This document shows positions 1 to 6,576 of a stretch of DNA of 14,855 nt, in pieces. Position 1 is the stretch's first letter; each line of letters starts with the position of its first letter. The position numbers and the translations under genes are program-made. The DNA is from Verrucomicrobiales bacterium (GTDB lineage: Bacteria > Verrucomicrobiota > Verrucomicrobiia > Verrucomicrobiales > DEV007): assembly GCA_013911195.1 (NCBI GenBank), contig JACETS010000048.1, positions 1 through 14,855 of the forward strand, given 5' to 3'. Below the pieces are notes generated by a model. That model did no database searches and had not been told where the DNA came from. It saw only the letters and a list, made by a program, of their open reading frames with translations.

Positions 1-242
1 ATGAGATCTTGCTTTTGGTTAATAGTCTTGGGGCAACAACTATGATGGAATGTCTTATTTGCTTACGTAAAGCAAAGGAATATTTAAATGATAAAGGAAT
101 TGTTGTTTATGATACAGCAGTTGGACCATATGTTACTTGTCAAGAAATGTCAGGAATTTCATTTAGCATAACAAAACTAAATGATGAATTAAAAAAATAT
201 TGGGATATGCCCTGTGAATCTGTTTGCTATACTAAACTTTAA
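1..242 (+). CDS. dhaK: Dihydroxyacetone kinase subunit DhaK, C-terminal fragment (5' end outside window)
   Basis: This is the last 79 complete codons of DhaK. The reading frame is open from base 3 and continues to the left of the window. DhaK binds dihydroxyacetone, through a hemiaminal to a histidine that lies outside this fragment, and presents it for phosphorylation by DhaL to give dihydroxyacetone phosphate. The visible part contains the family's conserved LLVNSLGATT segment followed by a helix, and near the end EMSGISFSITKL, which matches the typical DhaK ending (TSLEMAGFSITL-like). The TAA stop is followed after two bases by the dhaL ATG, so the two are very likely co-transcribed. The substrate cannot be fixed from this fragment. 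DhaK homologues also act on erythrulose and related ketoses, so another short ketose is possible. Confidence 0.9.
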   Translation, partial: EILLLVNSLGATTMMECLICLRKAKEYLNDKGIVVYDTAVGPYVTCQEMSGISFSITKLNDELKKYWDMPCESVCYTKL

Positions 243-244
243 AA

Positions 245-880
245 ATGGGTAAGGAAAATTTAGATCTTAGTGATACGATTGAAATGATAAAGCAAGTTGC
301 CTTATCAATAATCGATTCTGAGCCATTGCTTACAGATGCTGATAGAAATTTAGGTGATGGTGATCATGGTTTAGGGATGGAGAGGGGAATGAAGGCAGTT
401 ATAGAAAAAATTGAAAGTTCTACGTTTGATCAAATATCAGATGTTTTTAAAGCTACGGGTATGGCAATGATGAGTTCCATGGGAGGTGCATCAGGAGCCT
501 TATTCGGTACATTATTTAGGAATGGTGGCAAGGCATTGGATGAAGCAGAAAACCTTAATTCAGAAGGCTTAAAAAGCTTCTTAAATGCCGCAAATGAAGG
601 AGTGAAATCACGTGGTGGTGCTTCTCCTGGTGATAAAACGATGATTGATGCTCTTGAGCCTGCCGCTCAGGAAGCTTCAGAGAATGTTTCATTGCCACTT
701 TTCGAATTGATTAAATTAGTAGCTCAGGCAGCAGAATGTGGTAAGGAGAAAAGTAAGGATATGATAGCTACTATGGGTAGGGCAAAGACACTAGGGGAGA
801 GATCATTGGGCCACCCAGACGCAGGGGCTTGTTCAGTTGCAATTATATTAAAATCAATGTCAGAATTTATTAACCAATAA
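245..880 (+). CDS. dhaL: Dihydroxyacetone kinase ADP-binding subunit DhaL
   Basis: This 211-residue protein has the usual length of a stand-alone DhaL. It is the nucleotide-binding partner of DhaK and transfers phosphate to DhaK-bound dihydroxyacetone in the cytoplasm. The Mg-binding aspartates are visible in DADRNLGDGDHG (D33, D38, D40), followed by MGGASGALFGTLF (79-91), GGASPGDKTMIDAL (124-137) and the nucleotide loop GRAKTLGERSLGHPDAG (178-194). All are signatures of the family. In PTS-type systems the phosphate comes from DhaM through ADP held on DhaL, whereas ATP-dependent kinases usually fuse K and L. No DhaM is seen here, but the region upstream of dhaK is missing, so the donor is undecided. 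The gene starts 2 bp after dhaK without a Shine-Dalgarno sequence, which suggests translational coupling. Confidence 0.94.
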   Translation: MGKENLDLSDTIEMIKQVALSIIDSEPLLTDADRNLGDGDHGLGMERGMKAVIEKIESSTFDQISDVFKATGMAMMSSMGGASGALFGTLFRNGGKALDEAENLNSEGLKSFLNAANEGVKSRGGASPGDKTMIDALEPAAQEASENVSLPLFELIKLVAQAAECGKEKSKDMIATMGRAKTLGERSLGHPDAGACSVAIILKSMSEFINQ

Positions 881-911
881 AACAATAACCAAGAGTAAAC
901 AAAATATCACT

Positions 912-1865
912 ATGGCTGATTTAGACGGATTATCCGCAGAAAAACAAAAAGAATATTATACTGATACGGAACAAACTGTTCCTAATTTTTTCCTTAAGGG
1001 TTCTCACCAATATGATTGGGGCTTGCAGAATAGGTTAGCACATATTTTTAATCCTGAATCAGGAAGAACTATAATGTTGGCATTTGACCATGGCTATTTT
1101 ATGGGGCCCACTACCGGTCTTGAGAGGGTGGATCAAACCATTTTGCCATTAGAACCATATTGTGACTGTCTTATGTTAACAAGGGGTATACAAAGATCAA
1201 TTATACCTGCTAGTACGCAGAAGGCTATTGCTTTAAGAGCTTCTGGAGGAACAAGCATGGTTAGTACCATTGATGAATGGGAAGGGGAAATTGATGGCAA
1301 GGCTGTTAAGTTGACACGTCCTGGATATGAGCCCCTTTCAAATGAGCATCTAGCTGTGGACATTGAGGAGGCAGTTAGATTAAATGCGTCTGTTTTAGCA
1401 GTTCAAGTATTCATCGGGAGTCAACACGAGAGACAATCTCTTCAGAACTTGACGAACCTCATTGATGCAGCTTCAAGGTATGGAATAGCTGTCATGGGTG
1501 TTGTTGCTGTAGGTCGAGCAATGGAAAGAACAGCCAAATATTTCAGAATGGCGACAAGGATTATGGCTGAATTGGGATGCCATATGGTTAAATGTTATCA
1601 CATTGATGAAGGTTTTGAGACAATTACTAGCTGTTGTCCGGTTCCTATAGTAATTGCTGGAGGTAAGAAGAGACCTGAAAGAGATGCGCTCCAAATGGCT
1701 TATGATGCCTGTGCTCAAGGTGCTTCTGGAGTTGATATGGGAAGGAATATCTTCCAAGCAGATGCTCCGGTGCCAATGATGAAAGCGGTGAGGGGAGTTG
1801 TTCATGAAGGAATGGGTGCAGATGAAGCATTCGATCTCTATGAGAAACTAAAAGCAGAGTCTTAA
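912..1865 (+). CDS. lsrF: LsrF-like class I aldolase / thiolase (autoinducer-2 processing family)
   Basis: This 317-residue protein resembles E. coli LsrF (about 290 residues) along its whole length. Shared features are the MADLD start, MLAFDHGYF.GPTTGLER (55-72), QVFIGS (165-170), PVPIVIAGGKK (243-253) and GASGVDMGRNIFQ (270-282). LsrF is a TIM-barrel enzyme of the DhnA/FbaB aldolase family. It cleaves 3-hydroxy-2,4-pentanedione 5-phosphate with CoA to dihydroxyacetone phosphate and acetyl-CoA, the last step of AI-2 breakdown. The Schiff-base lysine corresponds to K227 in HMVKCYH. Compared with E. coli LsrF there is an insertion of about 22 residues near positions 119-140, just before the LSNE segment. 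The gene follows dhaL after 31 bp, and no lsrK, lsrG or lsr transporter gene is in the window. The true substrate may therefore differ from the E. coli one: the family is certain, the exact reaction is not. Confidence 0.82.
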   Translation: MADLDGLSAEKQKEYYTDTEQTVPNFFLKGSHQYDWGLQNRLAHIFNPESGRTIMLAFDHGYFMGPTTGLERVDQTILPLEPYCDCLMLTRGIQRSIIPASTQKAIALRASGGTSMVSTIDEWEGEIDGKAVKLTRPGYEPLSNEHLAVDIEEAVRLNASVLAVQVFIGSQHERQSLQNLTNLIDAASRYGIAVMGVVAVGRAMERTAKYFRMATRIMAELGCHMVKCYHIDEGFETITSCCPVPIVIAGGKKRPERDALQMAYDACAQGASGVDMGRNIFQADAPVPMMKAVRGVVHEGMGADEAFDLYEKLKAES

Positions 1866-1908
1866 ATCATACATTTGAAGATTAGCTGTATAGGCTATAT
1901 TGTTCTGA

Positions 1909-3027
1909 GTGACTATAATTTTTAGTCAATCTTTTAGATATGTAAGCCGTCAAATCCTGTCGACTACAACTCTTTGCGTTTTAGCATTGAGCCTGATTTT
2001 TGTATTAGGAAATTTATTTAAGCAAATATTCGAATTACTAGTTGATCGGGATCTACCTGTTACATCTGTGCTGCAATTTATTGTATATATATTTCCATAC
2101 TCATTAATATTCACTATTCCTTGGAGTTTTCTTACTGGAGTGCTTCTTGTTTTCGGAAGAATGTCTAAAGACAATGAGATTCTTGCGCTAAGAATGTCAG
2201 GGTTAAGTATGCTGCAGATAGGTAAGCCAGTTTTTATAATATCTATTTTGCTTTGTGTTTTAAGTTTTTACATAAATACAACGATTGCTCCAAAGGGAAA
2301 GGCGGCCATGAAAATGACCTTATATAATATGGCTATCGAGGATCCTTTGGCTTTAATAATACCGGACAAGGTTATTACTACATTTCCAAATTATAGAATA
2401 TATAGCGCTAATAGGATTGGGAACAAATTGATAGGTCTTGAGCTAGTTGAACTTAATGATGATAAATATCCAATTAGATATCTGAAATCTGAAGAAGCAA
2501 TAATTGAATACAACGAAATTGATGATCAGTTGTTGCTGGTATTAGGCAATGCCGAGGGAATTATAAAGAACAATAAAAACCCAAAAGATTTAACAAATCT
2601 GGTTCCTGGTTTAAGCGCAGACGAAACAACTATCCCTTTGGACTTATCGACTTTTAGAAATAACCCAAAGAAGTTTAAACCAAGCCTTCTTGAGACTACT
2701 GAACTTTATAATCGGTTGAATCAAGATAGTGCGCTAAGTGAAAAAAAATCGAATGAAATTAAAACGGAGATACAAAAAAGGAATTCTTTCGCTGTAGCAT
2801 GTTTTGCATTTGGTTTATTGGCTATTCCTCTTGGAATTAGCAAACAAAGGAAAGATTCTCATGGAGGGTTTGTTTTAAGTTTAGCTGTAGCATGTGTTTA
2901 TTTTCTTGGAATAATTTTGGCTGACAATATGAAAGACCAAATTATTGCTCAATATTTAATGTGGTTGCCTACAGTTGCTATAACGCTTCTAGGTATGATT
3001 TTATTTATTAGACTTAACAGAAAATAA
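1909..3027 (+). CDS. LptF/LptG-family permease (YjgP/YjgQ), lipopolysaccharide export
   Basis: This 372-residue inner-membrane protein has the LptF/G layout. Three hydrophobic helices (about 20-42, 55-82 and 104-122) precede a periplasmic beta-rich domain of about 165 residues (125-290), and three helices follow (293-312, 319-338 and 347-367). In LptB2FG the F and G permeases form the channel of the ABC transporter that lifts LPS out of the inner membrane to the LptA bridge. The cytoplasmic segment GRMSKDNEILALRMSGLS (83-100) is the conserved coupling-helix region that contacts the LptB ATPase. The start is a GTG, and the N-terminus (FRYVSRQIL) matches the family. Only one family member is present, and I cannot tell F from G. 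The gene follows lsrF on the same strand after 43 bp. It ends only 6 bp from the end of the convergent gene at 3034. Confidence 0.88.
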   Translation: MTIIFSQSFRYVSRQILSTTTLCVLALSLIFVLGNLFKQIFELLVDRDLPVTSVLQFIVYIFPYSLIFTIPWSFLTGVLLVFGRMSKDNEILALRMSGLSMLQIGKPVFIISILLCVLSFYINTTIAPKGKAAMKMTLYNMAIEDPLALIIPDKVITTFPNYRIYSANRIGNKLIGLELVELNDDKYPIRYLKSEEAIIEYNEIDDQLLLVLGNAEGIIKNNKNPKDLTNLVPGLSADETTIPLDLSTFRNNPKKFKPSLLETTELYNRLNQDSALSEKKSNEIKTEIQKRNSFAVACFAFGLLAIPLGISKQRKDSHGGFVLSLAVACVYFLGIILADNMKDQIIAQYLMWLPTVAITLLGMILFIRLNRK

Positions 3028-3033
3028 TTTTTA

Positions 3034-4464
3034 TTAGTTAAACCTTAATGAATAAAGGTTTGCATCCTTAATCTTAATTTCAAGTCTTACAACTTTTCCT
3101 TCAAGCGAACTTAAATCATTGATGCCTTTCCATTTTATTCTTCGATCAATGTAATTTCCTATGGATTCGATTGAATTATCTATTGCAAAGCCTTTGTAAG
3201 GGGATTTGGAATTATCTAAAATTGATACTTTTATTCCTCCAGCCGCAGATGTGGAATAATTCATGTACAATTGCTTTCCTTTAAAAATGAATGGCTTAGT
3301 AATCACGGTGCCTTGACTGAAACCTGCATAAATAGAACTAATTCCATCAATACGAAGTGAATATCGATGAATGCTGCTCGATGGTTGAGCGTAATTTTGA
3401 TTTACATAAAATGACATTTCATTTGATGATGTTTGAACAATATTTAGAGCAGGGTAATTTGATCTCGAGACCCAATTTTCTAATCCAATTCCTGGTCTGA
3501 CAAAGGATTCCATAAATTTTCGGTTATATGAACTTCCTCCTCTTGAGGTTAAGAGAACCACATCAGAGCAATCATTAAAATAACTTGGGTTAACGCCAAT
3601 AATTTCAGCCTCATCCGTTGAAAGGATTTTACGACCAGGCATAAACCTGGCGGCAATACCTAGATATATATGAGTTGCTCTGAAGTATGGGTGAGTTTGA
3701 TTAGTGTAAAGATGTTCAGAAGGCGTATTGCCAAAGTTCATTTTGGTTGGATTAGTCCAATGAATGAAATCCTTTGATGTTGTTCTGCTGACACTTCTGT
3801 AACCACTATAGCCACCTCCAGTCCATGTTCTAAAATAGCATACATAACATTTCTCATGTTCAGACCAAAATGAGACATTTTGTGAGTCGAAGATGCCATC
3901 TTTAAAGACGGCTTTTTCGTCGAGTTTTTTCCATCTTAACCCATCTGCCGAGATATAGGCGATAAGCCCTGATTTTTCAGTTCCCCCGAGAGCCTTAAAT
4001 TTTTGATTTGGTTTACGGTTTGGATTTGTATCTAGGAAAGGGGAGAAATTATGGGTTACTGGGGCAGCATTAGCTAATACAATGTTATTTCGTGGATACT
4101 TTTTTTGGAGAAAATATGAAAGTTCAGGTCTACTCCAATTTATGCCATCATTAGAGGTGATGATGCATGTAGTTTCGTCTTCGCTGCCATCTTTTCCAGA
4201 CTTAGGTAGACCACGATAGTATATCAAATACCTACTATCATCATTAATTACTGTTGAATAGCCGCAAAAAGGACCTTCCCAGCTTTTATCAAAACTATGC
4301 ACTGGACCTTCATCTTTAGGTATAGACAATCGTATCTCAGCATCATCAAGTGATTCGATTAAGAAATCATCAATGAATAGCTCTCTTTTAGATTCAATAT
4401 TAATTGGTTCTGCAGTCGAAACCAAATTGGATATTAGTAATAATATTAAAAGTGTAGGATTCAT
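3034..4464 (-). CDS. Secreted beta-propeller-like (sialidase/GH32-like fold) protein, function unknown
   Basis: This is a 476-residue exported protein. Residues 1-18 form a signal peptide (hydrophobic core LLILLLISNLV, probable cut after STA). The mature part opens with RELFIDDFLIESL (27-39) and SWEGPFCGYS (61-70). It then has repeats that look like Asp-box or propeller blades: TSNDGINWSRPEL (103-115), SADGLRWKKL (172-181) and SKDFIHW (230-236). The last 70 residues (GGIKVSILD, IKWKG, VRLEIKIKDANLYSLRF) resemble the C-terminal sandwich of a widespread, mostly uncharacterised group that I associate with Planctomycetota, Verrucomicrobiota and Lentisphaerota. That group is often labelled glycosidase-like. 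A role in binding or cutting extracellular glycans is plausible, but no catalytic residues can be assigned. The gene lies 92 bp downstream of tlyA on the same strand and has no polysaccharide-utilisation neighbours here. Confidence 0.68.
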   Translation of the reverse strand: MNPTLLILLLISNLVSTAEPINIESKRELFIDDFLIESLDDAEIRLSIPKDEGPVHSFDKSWEGPFCGYSTVINDDSRYLIYYRGLPKSGKDGSEDETTCIITSNDGINWSRPELSYFLQKKYPRNNIVLANAAPVTHNFSPFLDTNPNRKPNQKFKALGGTEKSGLIAYISADGLRWKKLDEKAVFKDGIFDSQNVSFWSEHEKCYVCYFRTWTGGGYSGYRSVSRTTSKDFIHWTNPTKMNFGNTPSEHLYTNQTHPYFRATHIYLGIAARFMPGRKILSTDEAEIIGVNPSYFNDCSDVVLLTSRGGSSYNRKFMESFVRPGIGLENWVSRSNYPALNIVQTSSNEMSFYVNQNYAQPSSSIHRYSLRIDGISSIYAGFSQGTVITKPFIFKGKQLYMNYSTSAAGGIKVSILDNSKSPYKGFAIDNSIESIGNYIDRRIKWKGINDLSSLEGKVVRLEIKIKDANLYSLRFN

Positions 4465-4556
4465 AATGCTTATAAATACGGTGTCTATGATGGATATGTT
4501 AAAAGTCCATAACTCTATATTACATATATTGTAGGAAGTTATTAATAAATGTAAAA

Positions 4557-5294
4557 TCAGGAGGTTTTTATGAAATGAGCCAGAAATTCAACATTTCCTC
4601 CAGATCCAGTGATTGGCGAATTCGTTGTCCCAGCGTGAATAAGTTGGAGTTCTGTTGTTGCGTAGTTAACAATTTTACTCACAGATTTCTCGTGTAATTC
4701 TGGATCTTTAACAATTCCGCCCTTTGAGACTTCGTCTCTGCTCAGTTCGAATTGAGGTTTTATTAATGTGACAATTGAACAATTTGACGAGCCTATGTCA
4801 TATGCTGCAGGTAAAATCTTAGTAAGTGAAATAAATGAAACGTCTATAACAATTAAATCTATTTGATCATCAATATCATTTTTTGTTAAGTATCTGCAAT
4901 TTAGCTTTTCTCTGCTTAAAACCCTAGGATCTGACCTTATTTTCCAGCTTAGTTGATTTGTCCCCGCATCATAAGCATGAACTTTCTTCGCTCCATGCTG
5001 TAATAAGCAATCTGTGAACCCTCCAGTTGATGAGCCTATATCTAAACATATTAAATCACTCGGGTTAACGTTAAATATCTTTAGGGCTTCTTCTAGTTTA
5101 AATCCGCCTCTACTGACATATTTAGGGGCTTCTTTAATCTTTATTTCATCATCAACTCTTACCTTATCAGATGCTTTATCTATTACGTGTCCATTTACGA
5201 TGACTTTCCCGGCAAGAATCAACCTTTTGCCGAGCTCTCTAGATTCAACGAGTTTTCTGCTTACTAATTCTTGGTCTAATCTTGAAAATGGCAC
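4557..5294 (-). CDS. tlyA: TlyA-type rRNA (cytidine-2'-O)-methyltransferase
   Basis: This 245-residue protein has the two-domain TlyA layout. An N-terminal S4 RNA-binding domain (about 4-62: RLDQELVSRKLVESRELGKRL, GKVIVNG) is followed by an FtsJ-like Rossmann methyltransferase domain. The SAM loop is LDIGSSTGGFTD (84-95). The K-D-K-E catalytic tetrad is complete: K66 in YVSRGGFKL, D151 in IDVSF, K179 in LIKPQFEL and E236 in GGNVEF. TlyA methylates ribose 2'-OH groups of 16S and/or 23S rRNA. In some species it affects capreomycin sensitivity, and some homologues were first called haemolysins. I chose GTG at 5294 because it gives MPFSRLD, the normal TlyA start. The frame stays open to a TTG at 5339, but that adds 15 residues without family match and covers a possible promoter. 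The gene is divergent from aroG. Confidence 0.92.
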   Translation of the reverse strand: MPFSRLDQELVSRKLVESRELGKRLILAGKVIVNGHVIDKASDKVRVDDEIKIKEAPKYVSRGGFKLEEALKIFNVNPSDLICLDIGSSTGGFTDCLLQHGAKKVHAYDAGTNQLSWKIRSDPRVLSREKLNCRYLTKNDIDDQIDLIVIDVSFISLTKILPAAYDIGSSNCSIVTLIKPQFELSRDEVSKGGIVKDPELHEKSVSKIVNYATTELQLIHAGTTNSPITGSGGNVEFLAHFIKTS

Positions 5295-5306
5295 TGTTAT
5301 GTATAT

Positions 5307-5336
5307 ATGATAAAAAAATTTGTAACTAATTGTAAA
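5307..5336 (-). promoter_or_regulatory. Possible promoter of tlyA
   Basis: On the minus strand TTTACA (5331-5336) and TATCAT (5307-5312) are separated by 18 bp, a sigma-70-like arrangement. Transcription would begin only a few bases before the GTG at 5294, giving a very short leader. The element overlaps the codons that would be used by the alternative TTG start, which supports the GTG. The area is very AT-rich, so a chance match is likely enough to keep confidence low. Confidence 0.25.
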
Positions 5337-5388
5337 CAAGTTATATAGATGTGATCTTATTATTGCTTTTAAGCCATCATGTCATAAA

Positions 5389-5394
5389 TATAAT
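5389..5394 (+). promoter_or_regulatory. Possible -10 element of the aroG promoter
   Basis: A perfect TATAAT lies 35 bp before the aroG ATG, giving an expected leader of about 30 bases. The best -35 candidate, TTGCTT at 5363-5368, is 20 bp upstream, which is longer than ideal, so the -35 is uncertain. No leader peptide or attenuator hairpin is visible between this site and the start. Confidence 0.35.
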
Positions 5395-5414
5395 TGATAT
5401 TTCGATAATGTAAT

Positions 5415-5426
5415 ACGATAGATCGT
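5415..5426. promoter_or_regulatory. Inverted repeat before aroG, possible operator
   Basis: ACGAT and ATCGT form perfect 5-bp arms separated by AG, ending 3 bp before the aroG start codon. It would lie in the transcribed leader if the TATAAT at 5389 is used. A two-base gap is too small for an RNA hairpin loop, so a DNA-binding site for a dimeric regulator is the better reading, if the repeat is meaningful at all. A short repeat of this size can occur by chance. Confidence 0.25.
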
Positions 5427-5429
5427 CAA

Positions 5430-6497
5430 ATGGATGAAACTCAACAAAATACGGATGATATTAGGATTGAAGAAATTAGGCAATTGTTACCGCCTTCACT
5501 CCTTCTATCCGAATTACCGATATTAGAATCTTCTGCCCAGTTAATTAATTCAACAAGGTCTGATATCGAGAGCGTTCTTAATGGTATAAGTGATAAGCTT
5601 CTTGTGGTTGTTGGCCCCTGCTCCATTCACGATCGGAAAGCTGCTATAGAATACGCTGAACATGTTAAAAAATGGATTAGTACATATTCAAGTAATCTCC
5701 TCATTGTGATGAGGGTTTATTTTGAAAAACCAAGAACAACTGTTGGCTGGAAAGGTTTAATCAATGACCCGAATTTGGATAACTCATTTGATATAAATAA
5801 TGGTCTCAAAATTGCAAGATCCTTACTCAGTGAAATAAATGAGATGGGTGTTCCCGCAGGTACTGAATTCCTTGACGCAATAAGTCCACAATACTATGCC
5901 GACTTAATCTCTTGGGGCGCTATTGGTGCTCGTACAACCGAGAGCCAAATTCATAGGGAGCTTGCGTCTGGTTTATCTATGCCGATTGGTTTTAAAAATG
6001 GTACTGGTGGAAGTATTAAAATTGCAGTCGATGGGATTAAGGCGGCATCCCAGCCGCATCACTTTCTTTCGGTCACAAAACAAGGAGTCAGCGGTATTGT
6101 TAAGACTCGAGGAAACAAGAGTTGTCACGTAATTCTTAGAGGGTCCTCAAATGGCCCTAATTCTGATTCCGATAGTGTTAACGAAACATCCAAGTTACTT
6201 AGAGATAATGATCTCCCCGGGCAATTAATGGTTGATTGTAGCCACGGCAATAGCTTGAAAGATTATAAAAAACAGGTTTTGGTTGCTGAGGATTTATCAG
6301 AGCAAATATCAAATGGATCAAAAGATGTTGCTTCAGTCATGATCGAAAGCAATCTGGTCGAAGGTAATCAAAAGATTTCACCGAACTTGAGTGATTTGGT
6401 ATATGGACAAAGCGTTACTGATTCCTGCGTCGGTCTAGAAGATACTGAGGAGATTCTTTCGATGTTTGCTAACGCTGTACAGAAAAGAAGGAAGTGA
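5430..6497 (+). CDS. aroG: 3-deoxy-7-phosphoheptulonate (DAHP) synthase, AroG/AroF/AroH type (type I alpha)
   Basis: This 355-residue enzyme joins phosphoenolpyruvate and erythrose 4-phosphate, the first step of the shikimate pathway in the cytoplasm. It aligns with E. coli AroG (350 residues) almost without gaps, offset by 3-5 residues. Visible active-site elements are GPCSIHD (62-68) with metal ligand C64, MRVYFEKPRTTVGWKGL (94-110) with R95 and K100, ISWGAIGARTTESQ (160-173), DCSHGNS (269-275) with H272, MIESNL (304-309) with E306, and VTDSC (329-333) with D331. P153 and S183 match AroG P150 and S180, which line the feedback pocket. The enzyme is therefore probably inhibited by an aromatic amino acid, but which one cannot be read from these residues. 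The symbol marks the subfamily only. No other aro gene is adjacent. It is transcribed divergently from tlyA. Confidence 0.93.
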   Translation: MDETQQNTDDIRIEEIRQLLPPSLLLSELPILESSAQLINSTRSDIESVLNGISDKLLVVVGPCSIHDRKAAIEYAEHVKKWISTYSSNLLIVMRVYFEKPRTTVGWKGLINDPNLDNSFDINNGLKIARSLLSEINEMGVPAGTEFLDAISPQYYADLISWGAIGARTTESQIHRELASGLSMPIGFKNGTGGSIKIAVDGIKAASQPHHFLSVTKQGVSGIVKTRGNKSCHVILRGSSNGPNSDSDSVNETSKLLRDNDLPGQLMVDCSHGNSLKDYKKQVLVAEDLSEQISNGSKDVASVMIESNLVEGNQKISPNLSDLVYGQSVTDSCVGLEDTEEILSMFANAVQKRRK

Positions 6498-6576
6498 TTT
6501 TAATCTCCTTTTAGACCGAATATTTAGGTTCACCTATTTTTCTATATCGGTGAAATTTGGTGGGATGCTTAAAATT

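Noticed and set aside
1473..1805. 110-codon open frame on the minus strand
   Set aside because: It lies fully inside the lsrF-like gene on the opposite strand, and its translation is rich in His, Ser and Arg with no recognisable family. It is a shadow of the real gene.
912..1865. Canonical AI-2 (Lsr) quorum-sensing uptake system
   Set aside because: Only an LsrF homologue is present. LsrA, B, C, D, G, K and R are not in the window, so a full AI-2 system cannot be claimed.
4490..4510. ATGGA/TCCAT inverted repeat (11-bp spacing) upstream of the propeller-like gene
   Set aside because: Five-base arms with this spacing are easily found by chance in AT-rich sequence, and no other sign of a regulator site is present.
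5014..5310. 98-codon open frame on the plus strand
   Set aside because: It is antisense to tlyA, whose full domain set and catalytic residues are clear. The product is low-complexity Ser/Leu/Thr.
6529..6554. TTCACC/GGTGAA inverted repeat between the convergent aroG and mdh ends, as a terminator
   Set aside because: The stem is only 6 bp with a 14-base loop and no T-run directly after it on either strand. It is placed where a bidirectional terminator would be useful, but the structure is too weak to call.
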